Below, in pieces: positions 27,778-36,099 of a stretch of DNA of 64,000 bases. The translations under genes and the position numbers were made by a program. This stretch comes from DASWNP01 sp036399175. GTDB taxonomy: Bacteria > Acidobacteriota > Blastocatellia > Pyrinomonadales > Pyrinomonadaceae. Location: the NCBI GenBank assembly GCA_036399175.1, contig DASWNP010000051.1, positions 100,521 to 164,520 on the forward strand, written 5' to 3'. The notes below the pieces were generated by a model. The model made no database searches, was not told the DNA's origin, and worked only from the letters and a program-made list of their open reading frames with translations. The first letter of the stretch is position 1. The number at the start of each line of letters is the position of its first letter.

Positions 27778-27933
27778 TTAGATGTTGCTTCCGCAGGTCG
27801 GGCAGCCGCAATCGCAATCAATCGTGGTCGTGCCGCCCTTGCCTTCGCAGTAGGCGCTGCAATACTTGCTGCCTTCGTCCGCCGGGCAGGTGCACGCGGC
27901 GTTCGCACAATTCTTCTGTTTATCGTCGGCCAT
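27778..27933 (-). CDS. Bacterial metallothionein-like protein
   Basis: A 51-residue protein with nine cysteines in the arrangement C(4)C, C, YCS, YC, DCDCGC and PTC. This matches the SmtA/BmtA type, including KYCSAYCEGKGG, where the family has a YCS..C segment. Such proteins bind zinc, cadmium or copper in a metal-thiolate cluster. There is one Asp-rich segment (TTTIDCDCGC) near the end. The ATG at 27933 follows AAAGGAGAAAG, a strong ribosome binding site, so the longer in-frame start at 27996 is unlikely. No SmtB-like regulator lies next to it. It follows OsmC on the same strand after a hairpin. Confidence 0.82.
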   Translation of the reverse strand: MADDKQKNCANAACTCPADEGSKYCSAYCEGKGGTTTIDCDCGCPTCGSNI

Positions 27934-28015
27934 CGGTTTGCTTTCTCCTTTGGGATAGGTCTTACGGGTACGCGCCGCACATTCTAACAGCCCCACACGC
28001 TAAAGGAAATGGGCA

Positions 28016-28093
28016 GAGAGTTTTCGGTTTTCAGTTTTCAGCAGAAGACATGCTTTCTCTTCTGAAAACTGAAAACCGAAAACTGAAAACTCA
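28016..28093. repeat. Heptamer-arm inverted repeat, site 6 (GAAAACT arms)
   Basis: The left arm is AGTTTTC, GGTTTTC, AGTTTTC, AG. The right arm is CTGAAAA twice, then CCGAAAA and CTGAAAA. The arms pair almost perfectly, although one variant unit sits at a different position in each. The loop is CAGAAGACATGCTTTCTC, a version of the shared core. It separates osmC from the metallothionein gene, and the stop codon of osmC (28091-28093) is at its edge. Confidence 0.87.
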
Positions 28094-28516
28094 TTCCTCT
28101 TCGATTATCTCGAAGGTGGTGACTATCTCGGCGGTGGGGCGAAGGGTTGCGGCGACGCTGCAATACTTAGTCTCTGAAAGCTCGATGGCCTGCGCGACGG
28201 CTCGCTCGGAGAGTTTGCGACCGCGCAGGATGTGACGCACTTCGAGGCGCGTGTAGGCGCGCGGGTGCTCCGTCCGGCGCTCGCCCCTCACTTCGACGCG
28301 GTAGTCGGTCAACTGCTCGCGCTTCTTTTTGAGAATCGAGACGACATCGACCGCCGTGCAGCCGCCCAGAGCCAGCAGCAGAAGCTCCATCGGAGTGGCC
28401 GCGCTCGCGCGCTCGTGCTTCGTCTCGATGACCTGCGCGTGGCCGCCGGGGCTGATGCCTATAAAGAGTTCGTCGCCTGCAAGCTGGATAATTGCTTTCG
28501 CGCCCGCGTCGCTCAT
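28091..28516 (-). CDS. OsmC/OhrA family peroxiredoxin-like protein
   Basis: A 141-residue protein of the OsmC family. It has the two expected cysteines in LALGGCTAVDVVSIL and TKYCSVAATL, spaced as in OsmC, and the segment ASAATPMELLLLALGGC. Members reduce organic hydroperoxides with thiols, forming dimers. The start at 28516 follows GGAGGAGCGTGAGAA; the frame is open further upstream but without a better start. Stop codon at the edge of the hairpin at 28016-28093. Confidence 0.88.
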   Translation of the reverse strand: MSDAGAKAIIQLAGDELFIGISPGGHAQVIETKHERASAATPMELLLLALGGCTAVDVVSILKKKREQLTDYRVEVRGERRTEHPRAYTRLEVRHILRGRKLSERAVAQAIELSETKYCSVAATLRPTAEIVTTFEIIEEE

Positions 28517-29022
28517 TTCTCTCACGCTCCTCCGTTTTTTCCTGAAGCATAGCACGACGGAAAATGAGACGCATGCCCGCCCGCGTCTTCTCCCGAAGTC
28601 AACGCGAACGGGTGAGCGGCTTGTATGCTACTCGGACAATCGTTATCAGTTTGATACAGAAAATAGGCCATTTTTGAGGGTTTCGCCTCGTCTCAAATTG
28701 ACCGCAGTCGGCAACCCTGCGCGCGTTCGAGTGAATCAGACGTATAGCAGACGCTCTCCTCGTCGCACGGTTCGTGCGAGATTGCTTTTAAAACTTTCCC
28801 TGCGAGCGGTCGGGCATAAGGCTTGCTTCCTTGAAAGAGGTTCGGCCTCCGGCTGGCTCTAACGTCGAAGCTCTCCCTGAAATCAAACGGGCGCAAGATT
28901 CGGGTTCGCTCTCCCTTTTTGACGTGTAGCACCGCAGCTTCAAGTGGAAAGGTTCGAGGCCGCTTTAAGCTCGATGTTCTCATAAGTTTTGAAGTGGATA
29001 AAAAAGATGGAGGGAAGAGTTG
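28517..29022. other. Long intergenic region, no gene recognised
   Basis: These 506 bases between divergent genes contain no convincing coding frame. They should hold the promoters for osmC and for the gene at 29023. A stretch near 28660-28700 (AAAATAGGCCATTTTTGAGG) is AT-rich. A possible sigma-54 site is listed separately. No recognisable RNA gene was seen. Confidence 0.4.
28812..28827 (+). promoter_or_regulatory. Possible sigma-54-type promoter
   Basis: GGGCATAAGGCTTGCT has GG and GC separated by ten bases, the -24/-12 spacing, with 13 of 16 positions matching my recollection of the TGGCACG-N4-TTGCW consensus. It lies about 200 bases upstream of the gene at 29023. A chance match is quite possible in a region this long. 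Confidence 0.22.
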
Positions 29023-30990
29023 ATGAAAAGCATTAGACAGGTAATCTCAGTTTTGGTGATGCTCGCGCTGGTCGGCGTGGGCTTCACGGCGCAGGCGCAA
29101 CGCCGCGCCTATCGTCTGACCGACCGGCAGGTCGATAATCTCATCCGGCGCATTGAGACGCGCTCCGACCGTTTCCGCGCGAGCCTTGATGCCGCGCTCG
29201 ACCGCAGCCGTCTCGACGGCACCCGTTACGAGGACGACATCAACGCCTTCGTGCGTGATTACGAGCAGGCGACCGACAGTCTGCGCAGTCGCTTCAACGC
29301 GCGCACGTCAGTCGCAGCCGATGTCCAGTCGGTCTTGACCCGCGCCGCCGCCATCGACGGCTTTATGACGCGAAATCGTTTGAGCGTCCGCGCGCAGAAC
29401 GATTGGGCGCTCTTGAGAACCGATTTGAACGAGCTGGCCACTGCTTACGGCGTCAACTGGAACTGGAGCGCGCAGACCACTACGCCGACCTACGGCTCGC
29501 AGCAGCCTTCGTACAACGCTAACGACCGGCAGCTCGACCGCATCATTCGTCGTATCGAGAACAACGCCGACCGTTTCCGCGCGAGTTTGACGAATGCGCT
29601 CAACACCAGCCGCATGGACGGTACGCGCCGCGAAGACCGCATCAACGACCTCGTCCGCGACTTCGAGACCGCGACCGACAATCTGCGTAATCGCTTCAAC
29701 ACCCGCGCGGCGGCAGCCGCCGACGTGCAGAACGTGCTCGACAGAGCCGTCCCCATCAACAACTTTATGAGCCGACGGCCTCTGACCACACAGGCGCAGA
29801 ATGATTGGGCGACGCTGCGCACAGACCTCGACGCGCTGGCTTCGGCCTACGGCGTCGCCTGGAACTGGAACAACCGCGCCACCCCGACCTACGGCAATAC
29901 CTATCCAACGCCCGGCGGCGGCGTCTACGGCACCGACGCCAGCCTGACCGGCACTTTCCGTCTCAACCCTTCGCGCAGTGACAACGCGCGCGACGTGGCC
30001 GACCGCGCCACGCGCAACCTGCCCTACGCCGACCGGCAGAGAATCCATGATGCCATCGTCGCGCGACTTGAGTCGCCCGAAATGATTGCCATCGAGCGCA
30101 GAGGGATGAACGTCACCATCGCTTCTTCGCGCGCTCCGCAGACGACCTTCACAGCCGACGGTCGGGAGCGCACCGAACAGCTTCCCAACGGCATCACGGC
30201 GCGCGTCAGCGCAACTCTGACGGGCGACCAGCTCATGGTCAGTTCGCAGGGCTACAGGGAGAACGATTTCAGCGTCACCTTCGCGCCGATTGACGGCGGG
30301 CGCAGCCTGCAAGTGACGCGGCGCATCTTTTCCGAACGTCTCAATCAGCCCGTCGTCGTCCAGAACACCTACGACCGCACGGCTGACGTGGCGCTCTGGA
30401 ACAACGTCTACAACGGCACGGTCGGCCACCCGACCGGCACCGTCGCCACGACAGGCGACTTCATCATCCGCGACGGCGAGACACTCATCGCCACGCTCAA
30501 CAACGACGTTTCGACCAAGACCGCGCGCGAAGGCGACCGCTTCACGATGACCGTGCGCTCGCCCGCCGAGTTTGAAGGCGCGGTCATCGACGGCACCGTC
30601 AGAAGCGTCGAGCGCGGCGGACGCATCACCGGACGCTCTGGCATGACGCTCGACTTCGAGAACATACGACTGCGCGACGGGCGCAGCTTCAGGTTCGAGG
30701 GCTTCGTCGATAGCGTGCGGACAATGGGCGGCGAGACGGTTCGCATCGACAACGAGGGCAGCGTGCAGAACGACGACAGTCGGGGCACGACGACGGCGCA
30801 GCGTGCGGCCATCGGCACGGCGGTCGGCGCGATTATCGGCGCGATTGCCGGAGGCGGCAAAGGCGCGGCCATCGGCGCGATTATCGGCGCGGCGGGCGGC
30901 GCGGGCTCCGTCTACGTGCAGGGACGCGACGACCTCGAACTCCTGACCGGCTCGGAAGTGACCGTTCGCGCCAGCGCGCCGAACAGGTAA
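29023..30990 (+). CDS. Exported protein with a duplicated helical domain and C-terminal glycine zipper
   Basis: A 655-residue protein with a signal peptide (about 1-26, ending AQAQ). Two tandem repeats follow, about residues 30-150 and 165-290: each has QVDNLIRRIETRSDRFRASL or its twin, a D(G)TR..D.IN..VRD(F/Y)E.ATD.LR.RF pattern, and ends AQNDWA.LRTDL..LA.AYGV.WNW. A beta-rich middle follows (about 310-580). The C-terminus has AAIGTAVGAIIGAIAGGGKG, a glycine-zipper motif often found in envelope proteins. Function unknown. The upstream TTG at 29020 is ignored because ATG 29023 has GGAGGGAAG before it. Confidence 0.75.
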   Translation: MKSIRQVISVLVMLALVGVGFTAQAQRRAYRLTDRQVDNLIRRIETRSDRFRASLDAALDRSRLDGTRYEDDINAFVRDYEQATDSLRSRFNARTSVAADVQSVLTRAAAIDGFMTRNRLSVRAQNDWALLRTDLNELATAYGVNWNWSAQTTTPTYGSQQPSYNANDRQLDRIIRRIENNADRFRASLTNALNTSRMDGTRREDRINDLVRDFETATDNLRNRFNTRAAAAADVQNVLDRAVPINNFMSRRPLTTQAQNDWATLRTDLDALASAYGVAWNWNNRATPTYGNTYPTPGGGVYGTDASLTGTFRLNPSRSDNARDVADRATRNLPYADRQRIHDAIVARLESPEMIAIERRGMNVTIASSRAPQTTFTADGRERTEQLPNGITARVSATLTGDQLMVSSQGYRENDFSVTFAPIDGGRSLQVTRRIFSERLNQPVVVQNTYDRTADVALWNNVYNGTVGHPTGTVATTGDFIIRDGETLIATLNNDVSTKTAREGDRFTMTVRSPAEFEGAVIDGTVRSVERGGRITGRSGMTLDFENIRLRDGRSFRFEGFVDSVRTMGGETVRIDNEGSVQNDDSRGTTTAQRAAIGTAVGAIIGAIAGGGKGAAIGAIIGAAGGAGSVYVQGRDDLELLTGSEVTVRASAPNR

Positions 30991-31030
30991 ACACGCGCTC
31001 GCTCTGAAAACAGCGACGAGCTAAAGCAAG

Positions 31031-31067
31031 CAGCCCACGACTTACGGAAGTCGTGGGCTGTTTTTTT
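31031..31067 (+). terminator. Rho-independent terminator
   Basis: CAGCCCACGACTT pairs perfectly with AAGTCGTGGGCTG across a four-base loop (ACGG) and is followed by seven T. It sits 40 bases after the stop of the gene ending at 30990 and just before the convergent GNAT gene end. Confidence 0.92.
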
Positions 31068-31080
31068 GCTTCGTCTCTCG

Positions 31081-32010
31081 TCAGCTCTTTTGCAGAAAAA
31101 TCGTGTCGTAAGCGCCTCGCCGGCGGAAGCCCGCGCGGGCGTAGAGGGCGAGAGAGGGCGCGTTCTGTTCGTTGGCGAACAGGGTGACGGATTTCGTGCG
31201 GCGCAGAAGGTTGCGCGTGAGTTGCGAGAGACAGCGCAGGCCGTAGCCCCGTCCGCGTTCTTCGTGTCTGACGTAGACGCCTTCCAGATAATTTACCTCC
31301 GGCGTCTCGGCGACGACGTCTGCCTTGAAGATGAGACGCCCGCCCTCCCGCCAGACCCACACGCGCCCGCGCGCGACGCGCTGCGCGCAACGTTCACGAA
31401 AGCCCTCCGCATCGACTTCCAGAGGATTGACGCCGCTTTCCTCGTAAGCGAGCCGCGCGTGCAGCTCGACGACGGGTTCGAAGTCTTCGAGCGTGGCCGG
31501 GCGAAGTCCGTGGACGGCCTCGTGCGCTTCGAGAGGCCAGCGTTGCTCGAAGAGCATCTCACGGCAGGCCATGCGCACGCTCTGCCCGCCCTCCGCATAA
31601 TATTGCCAGAAGCGCCTGACGCTCTCCTGTTCCCCGATGAGCATGTGCGTCTGCCTGTATTCTCGCGCGAGGCGTGCGAAGCGTGCGAGGGCGGCGTCGG
31701 TTCGCGTCTCGAACATCGTGGCGTGGCCGATGAGGGCGACGCCTTCGAGGCGTCCCTGTGCGTTGCGGCAGGTGTAGAAAGTCCCTCGATTGGCCAGGCT
31801 CAGCAGGCCGTTGTCACGAATCAGACCCGACATGTAGGCCGTGTGCAACGGACGCCGCGCGAGGAAATCGAAGACCTCTGCGCGGTCCGCCTCGCGTGCC
31901 GGAAGAGAGAGAAGCGAGGCGCGGGAGAAATCATTCGAGCCTTGCGAAAAATTATGTGCGAGCCGATTCGTTTCGGGAGATGTTCTGTAAGCCGGGCTGG
32001 CGCTCATCAT
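31081..32010 (-). CDS. GNAT acetyltransferase with N-terminal DUF4081-like domain
   Basis: A 309-residue protein with two parts. Residues about 35-160 resemble the DUF4081-type domain: VFDFLARRPLHTAYMSGLIRDNG, RGTFYTCRNAQGRLEGVALIG. Residues about 165-309 are a GNAT fold: LEGVYVRHEERGRGYGLRCLSQLTRNLL with the acetyl-CoA loop RGRGYG, and a late TLFANEQNAPSLALYARAGF. GNAT proteins transfer acetyl from acetyl-CoA to amines; the acceptor is unknown. The start at 32010 is a double ATG after CAGAGGAG. A longer frame to 32082 is possible but has no ribosome binding site. Confidence 0.82.
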   Translation of the reverse strand: MMSASPAYRTSPETNRLAHNFSQGSNDFSRASLLSLPAREADRAEVFDFLARRPLHTAYMSGLIRDNGLLSLANRGTFYTCRNAQGRLEGVALIGHATMFETRTDAALARFARLAREYRQTHMLIGEQESVRRFWQYYAEGGQSVRMACREMLFEQRWPLEAHEAVHGLRPATLEDFEPVVELHARLAYEESGVNPLEVDAEGFRERCAQRVARGRVWVWREGGRLIFKADVVAETPEVNYLEGVYVRHEERGRGYGLRCLSQLTRNLLRRTKSVTLFANEQNAPSLALYARAGFRRRGAYDTIFLQKS

Positions 32011-32138
32011 GCTACTCCTCTGGGTAGGCGTCTGAAGGCGTGGATGGAGGAAAGCGCGAGGGAAGCTTGCGTCTTCTGTCATCGACGTGTGCCCTTACGC
32101 ATTTGCACGCGGGAGGGGCGGTCGTTCTTCTTCTGCTG

Positions 32139-34367
32139 CTACTTTGAAGTGCTCGCGTTAACGATGCTGGTGTAGCCCGAGCTGCCGCCGCTATGGAAGG
32201 CGCGGACGCGGAAACGGTAGGTGGTCGCGCGCACCAGTCCGGTGTTCTGGAAGCTTGTGACGCCCGCTCCGCGCTGCGCGACTTCGACGAAGTTGGTGCA
32301 GGTCGCGCCCGTGCAGCGTTCGATGCTGAAGCCCTCTTCGTTGTTCGACTTGTCAACCCACGTCAGATTAATCTGGGTGGTCGAAGCCGCCTTCGCTGTG
32401 AGCGTGGTGGGCGCGGCTGGCATTGGGTCACGGACGGGCACGACGGAAGCCGTCGGGTCGCCGTAGATGAGAGCGTTGTTGGCTTGATTCGCCACGTCGG
32501 AGAGCAGGGCTCCGTCGGAGAAGAGCACGCCGTCGCCGAGAAGCTTGCCGCCGTCGGCGAAGAGCACGCCGTCTGAGAGCAGCGCGCCGCTACCGACCAG
32601 AGAGCTGACCGAGACGAAGTTTGAGCCTTCGCTGATGGTGATGCCGTTGCTCGTGAGAATGTTATCACTGAGGACGACGCCGTCTGTCAGGAGCGTGCCG
32701 TCAACGAAGAGCACACCCGAGCCGCCCAGAGTCGTGCTGACCTGCGTCGCGTCGGAGAGCAGCACGCCGAGGTCGTAGATTTTCTGGTACTGCGTGACGA
32801 GATTCGAGCCGGTGGCGAAGGTGTTGTCGAGGATGATGCCGCCGCCCCACTTGAAGTAGTGACCGGCGATGGTGGTTTCGGGCGTCGGAGTCGTGCAGCC
32901 GGAGCAGAGAAGCGGAGCGCCGAGCGCGGGCGCGGGCGAGAGGTCTGTGCGAACCTGCCTGGCGAGCCGCATCGCGCCTTCGAGATTGACCTGCCCCGCG
33001 CCCTGCTCGAAATTGTTGTAGCCTGCGAGCGGCTGAGCCGTGTACATGAGGATGGCTTTGACGAGGTTGGGCGTCAAATTGGGGTTGGCTTGCAGCAGGA
33101 GCGCCGCCGCGCCGGAGACGATCGGCGTCGCCATCGACGTTCCGCTCAGATACATCTGCTCGCGTTTGTCCGAATCGCTGACGTTGGCGTCGAGCGAGGG
33201 ATTACTCACCACGAGCGAATTTGACGGCGATTGCGCGTCGATGATTTTGTTGCCGGGAGCGACGAGGTCGGGCTTAATCAGATTGTCGTAAGTTTTGTTT
33301 CCGAGCAGGTCGGTGGAGGCGCTGCGAGTGGGGCCGCGAGAGCTGTAGGTGGTGATGATGTCGTCGCTGCGATAATCGGTGCCGAAGGTGTTGGAAGCGC
33401 CGACGGTAATCACCGAAGGGTCGTTGCCGGGCGAGTGAATCTGCCCGTAGAGCTTGTTGCCTGCGCCGTCTTTGCCTTCGTTTCCGGCGGCGGCGACGAC
33501 GACTATTCCGGCATCCACCAGGCGACGCACGGACTGGCAGAGCGGGTCGTCCCTGTAAGAATCGACGGCGGAGGTGCCGAGGCTGAGGTTGACGACCTTG
33601 ATGTTGTAGGTCGCGTTCGAGCGGTTGGTCATAATCCAGTCGAGCCCGCTCATCAGAGACGAGACCGTGCCCCTGCCCTGAGAGTCGAGCACGCGCAGGT
33701 TGATGATTTTAGCGCCCGGCGCGATGCCGAGATATGCGCCGCTTGCGATAGCGCCGTTACCGGCGGCAATCGACGCGACGTGCGTGCCGTGCCCGTAGGG
33801 GTCGTCGGTGCGCCCTTCGCCCGTGAAGTCCTGACTGTAGACGACGCGCCCGTTGAAAGAGGCGTGATTCGTGTACATGCCCGAATCCATGACGACGATG
33901 CCGATGCCCGTGCCGTCGTATTTCGAGCCGCCCATGATGCGCGCGGCGTCCGCGCCGGTCGTCAGAGAGAGATGGCCGAGCAGCTTGACACTTCTGTCGA
34001 GCGAGACATACTTGACATCCGAACGATTCGCCATCGCATCGACCGCGCCAGCAGGCAAGCTCACCGCGCGGGCGTTGAAGTTCTGGAAGGAGCGACGAAC
34101 GCTTCCGCCGTTGCTGCTGAGCGCCGAGTCGAGCGTAGAAGTCCAGTCGCCTTTCGCTTGGATGACGACGTTGACGCGCTCGCCTGAAGAAGATTTGAGC
34201 TTCTCGCGCAAATCGTCGGAAACCTTCTGCTTCGTTTGTACGAGCTGCGCGCTGGCCTGACCGACGAGCGGGCTTCTGCCCGCGACGAGCAGAGTGATGC
34301 TCAGGGAGAAAATCAGTCCGAGCGAGATAAAGCTTCTCTTAAATGTGGGGCGCATCTGGGTTGTCAT
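32139..34367 (-). CDS. Secreted subtilisin-like serine protease (S8) with repeat region and fibronectin-type domain
   Basis: A 742-residue protein. The signal peptide (about 1-40) and an inhibitor-like prodomain (about 45-130) precede the S8 domain. The catalytic triad is visible: VVMDSGM (Asp), GHGTHVAS (His) and SGTSMATP (Ser), plus the oxyanion Asn in AAAGNEGKDG. After the catalytic domain, about residues 535-660 form a run of imperfect repeats built on L(L/F)SDG and LFADG, such as GALLSDGVLFADG. A fibronectin type III-like domain closes the protein (about 660-742, with TTYRFRVRAF). The repeats probably form a regular beta structure. Role: extracellular protein degradation or processing. 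No neighbouring gene clarifies the target. Confidence 0.9.
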   Translation of the reverse strand: MTTQMRPTFKRSFISLGLIFSLSITLLVAGRSPLVGQASAQLVQTKQKVSDDLREKLKSSSGERVNVVIQAKGDWTSTLDSALSSNGGSVRRSFQNFNARAVSLPAGAVDAMANRSDVKYVSLDRSVKLLGHLSLTTGADAARIMGGSKYDGTGIGIVVMDSGMYTNHASFNGRVVYSQDFTGEGRTDDPYGHGTHVASIAAGNGAIASGAYLGIAPGAKIINLRVLDSQGRGTVSSLMSGLDWIMTNRSNATYNIKVVNLSLGTSAVDSYRDDPLCQSVRRLVDAGIVVVAAAGNEGKDGAGNKLYGQIHSPGNDPSVITVGASNTFGTDYRSDDIITTYSSRGPTRSASTDLLGNKTYDNLIKPDLVAPGNKIIDAQSPSNSLVVSNPSLDANVSDSDKREQMYLSGTSMATPIVSGAAALLLQANPNLTPNLVKAILMYTAQPLAGYNNFEQGAGQVNLEGAMRLARQVRTDLSPAPALGAPLLCSGCTTPTPETTIAGHYFKWGGGIILDNTFATGSNLVTQYQKIYDLGVLLSDATQVSTTLGGSGVLFVDGTLLTDGVVLSDNILTSNGITISEGSNFVSVSSLVGSGALLSDGVLFADGGKLLGDGVLFSDGALLSDVANQANNALIYGDPTASVVPVRDPMPAAPTTLTAKAASTTQINLTWVDKSNNEEGFSIERCTGATCTNFVEVAQRGAGVTSFQNTGLVRATTYRFRVRAFHSGGSSGYTSIVNASTSK

Positions 34368-34736
34368 TTTCGACCTCTAACGAATCGTTCAAAGAATCTG
34401 CCTGCGGGGTGCGTCGGAATTTAAGACGCCGCGCTGTCGGAACATCTCTTGGCAACGGCTGTACCACTTGCAGGGCGACGGGCAAAATCTCAGTTTTCCC
34501 GCGTAAAAACGCGGAAACCGCGATTTCCGAGCGCATAGGGGCAGAAGGGGCGGGCGATTCGGTCGGTCAATCTGAAAGCGACATTTCGGTCAGATAGAAA
34601 GCCTTGAAGTCAGACCAGCACGTTTCTCAAGAAGCGTCGAGGCGGCATGTAGAGCCTTGAAATCGAATTCCGGAGGAGTGTTCGGGAAGGCAAGCTCGTC
34701 GGACTTTTGAGTTGGCCGAAGGGCGGTTTTCGGTAG
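34368..34736. other. Divergent intergenic region
   Basis: These 369 bases separate the divergent protease gene and the gene at 34737 and probably carry both promoters. A short hairpin, CCGCG then TAAAAA then CGCGG, lies near 34499-34514. No gene or longer structure was seen. Confidence 0.4.
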
Positions 34737-35558
34737 ATGTCGAAAGAGTTTCTGACGGAAGAGATAGAGGCTTACCGCGACCGCATGTGGCGGCGTGAGG
34801 AAGAGGCGCGCGTCGAGACGGCGGAGCAGGCGGAGAAGCTAATCGAGGTGGTCGGCTTCTGCGCGGCCTTGACGGACGCGCGCCGCCCAGGCCCTTCGCT
34901 CTACATCGCCGTCTGCGGCCGGCGCGACGCACACATGCCGCGCAACGTCCAGAAAGACCCCGAGAGCAGCCTGACCTGGCGAATCAAGGACGACTTGATG
35001 CGGCGCGGGCGGGTCTACTACGCGAAGCTTGCGCGCGGGCGTGCGACCTTCATCGCGCCGCGACTCGTCCCGCACTTTCAGGCGCTCTGGGGCGTGGCTC
35101 GAAAGAAGGAAGCGGAAGTTTTGTCCGGCGAAGCGCGCGCTATCCTGAAGGTCTTGCGGCGCGAATGGGAGATGGGCACCTGCGACCTGCGCATGGAGGC
35201 GCGCATCGTCGAGCGCCCACGCTTCACACGCGCTCTCGACGAATTACAACGCACGCTCAAGGTCGTCCCCTCGGAGGTGCTCTACGAGCCGACGTTCACC
35301 TACATCTGGACGCTCGCCGAAGCGCGCTTCGCAGAGCAGCTCAGCATGAAGGTGAGACGCGAAGAGGCGCTCAGGGAACTGGCGCGAGCATTCCTCGACG
35401 CGGCGGGGCTGACCGTGCGCGGCGAACTGGCGAAAGTCACAGGACTCTCGCGCCCCGACGCCGGACTCGGCAACCACGCGCTCGTCCGCGAAGGCTATGC
35501 CCGACGCCTCGACACGGGCGTCTATTGTCTCGCCGACCTTGCGACGCGGCTGAGATAA
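34737..35558 (+). CDS. AlkZ/YcaQ-related winged-helix protein (tentative)
   Basis: A 273-residue protein without signal or membrane segment. It begins EAYRDRMWRREEEARVETAEQAEKLIEVVGFC and contains YYAKLARGRATFIAPRLVPHF, then FTRALDELQRTLKVVPSEVLYE and a C-terminal RGELAKVTGLSRPDAGLG. The order resembles proteins I know as AlkZ-related, which share the winged-helix tandem of the crosslink-repair glycosylase YcaQ, but I see no catalytic QxQ or QxD motif. A role in DNA repair or regulation is therefore only suggested. The start ATG 34737 has no strong ribosome binding site. Confidence 0.5.
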   Translation: MSKEFLTEEIEAYRDRMWRREEEARVETAEQAEKLIEVVGFCAALTDARRPGPSLYIAVCGRRDAHMPRNVQKDPESSLTWRIKDDLMRRGRVYYAKLARGRATFIAPRLVPHFQALWGVARKKEAEVLSGEARAILKVLRREWEMGTCDLRMEARIVERPRFTRALDELQRTLKVVPSEVLYEPTFTYIWTLAEARFAEQLSMKVRREEALRELARAFLDAAGLTVRGELAKVTGLSRPDAGLGNHALVREGYARRLDTGVYCLADLATRLR

Positions 35559-35621
35559 GAAGAAGGGAAAAGGAAGCGGGGAAAGATACAGGGAAGAGAA
35601 CGAAGTTGAATTGATGCCCGT

Positions 35622-36023
35622 TCAATTCGTTGCTTCGGGCTCTGCCCGTCGGCTTTCGTCAATCCACTTGAGAACGTGCTCGGCCACGTTGAAGAGGTCG
35701 AGAGGCTTAATCAGGTAATCCTGCGCTCCGGCCTTCAAGGCTTCCTCTTTCTCTGCCGGCAGGGCGCGACCGGAATAGAAGAGAATGGGCGTGTGTGGAG
35801 ATAGCTGGCGCAGCGCACGACATATCGTAACGCCGGAGGCATCGGGGAACGTGTGGTTGAGCAGGTAGAGGTCGAAGCGCTCGCTCTGAGCCAACCGGAG
35901 ACACTGAATCGCGTTTCCTGCCGACGTGACGCGAAGTCCCGCTCGTTCCAGCATGAGGGTCATCAGGATGCGCGTGTCGTCGTGGTCTTCGACGTAGAGA
36001 ACGTGACCTTTTATCGGCTGCAT
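35622..36023 (-). CDS. Single-domain response-regulator receiver with Asn at the acceptor position
   Basis: A 133-residue CheY-like protein. The acidic cluster VLYVEDHDD, the Thr/Ser switch FYSGRALPAEKEEAL and the Lys in YLIKPLD are present. At the normal phospho-acceptor Asp, however, the sequence reads FDLYLLNHTFPD: Asn56 replaces Asp. The DNA codon is AAC, so this is not a translation artefact. Such a protein cannot be phosphorylated in the usual way and may act constitutively or through binding. No histidine kinase or output domain is next to it. The gene lies convergent with the AlkZ-related gene, and the ATG at 36023 overlaps no neighbour. Confidence 0.87.
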   Translation of the reverse strand: MQPIKGHVLYVEDHDDTRILMTLMLERAGLRVTSAGNAIQCLRLAQSERFDLYLLNHTFPDASGVTICRALRQLSPHTPILFYSGRALPAEKEEALKAGAQDYLIKPLDLFNVAEHVLKWIDESRRAEPEATN

Positions 36024-36099
36024 AACTCACCCTCGGGGAGAAAGTTGATTGTCAAATCCGAGACGACGCCGCGCTCGAAGCGCCGCGAGTGATTCGCCC

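Noticed and set aside
35562..35640. Possible further heptamer-arm element (GGGAAAAGG-like stretch and a TTGAATT hairpin)
   Set aside because: A purine-rich arm is visible but no convincing inverted partner; the small TTGAA/TTCAA pairing is too short.
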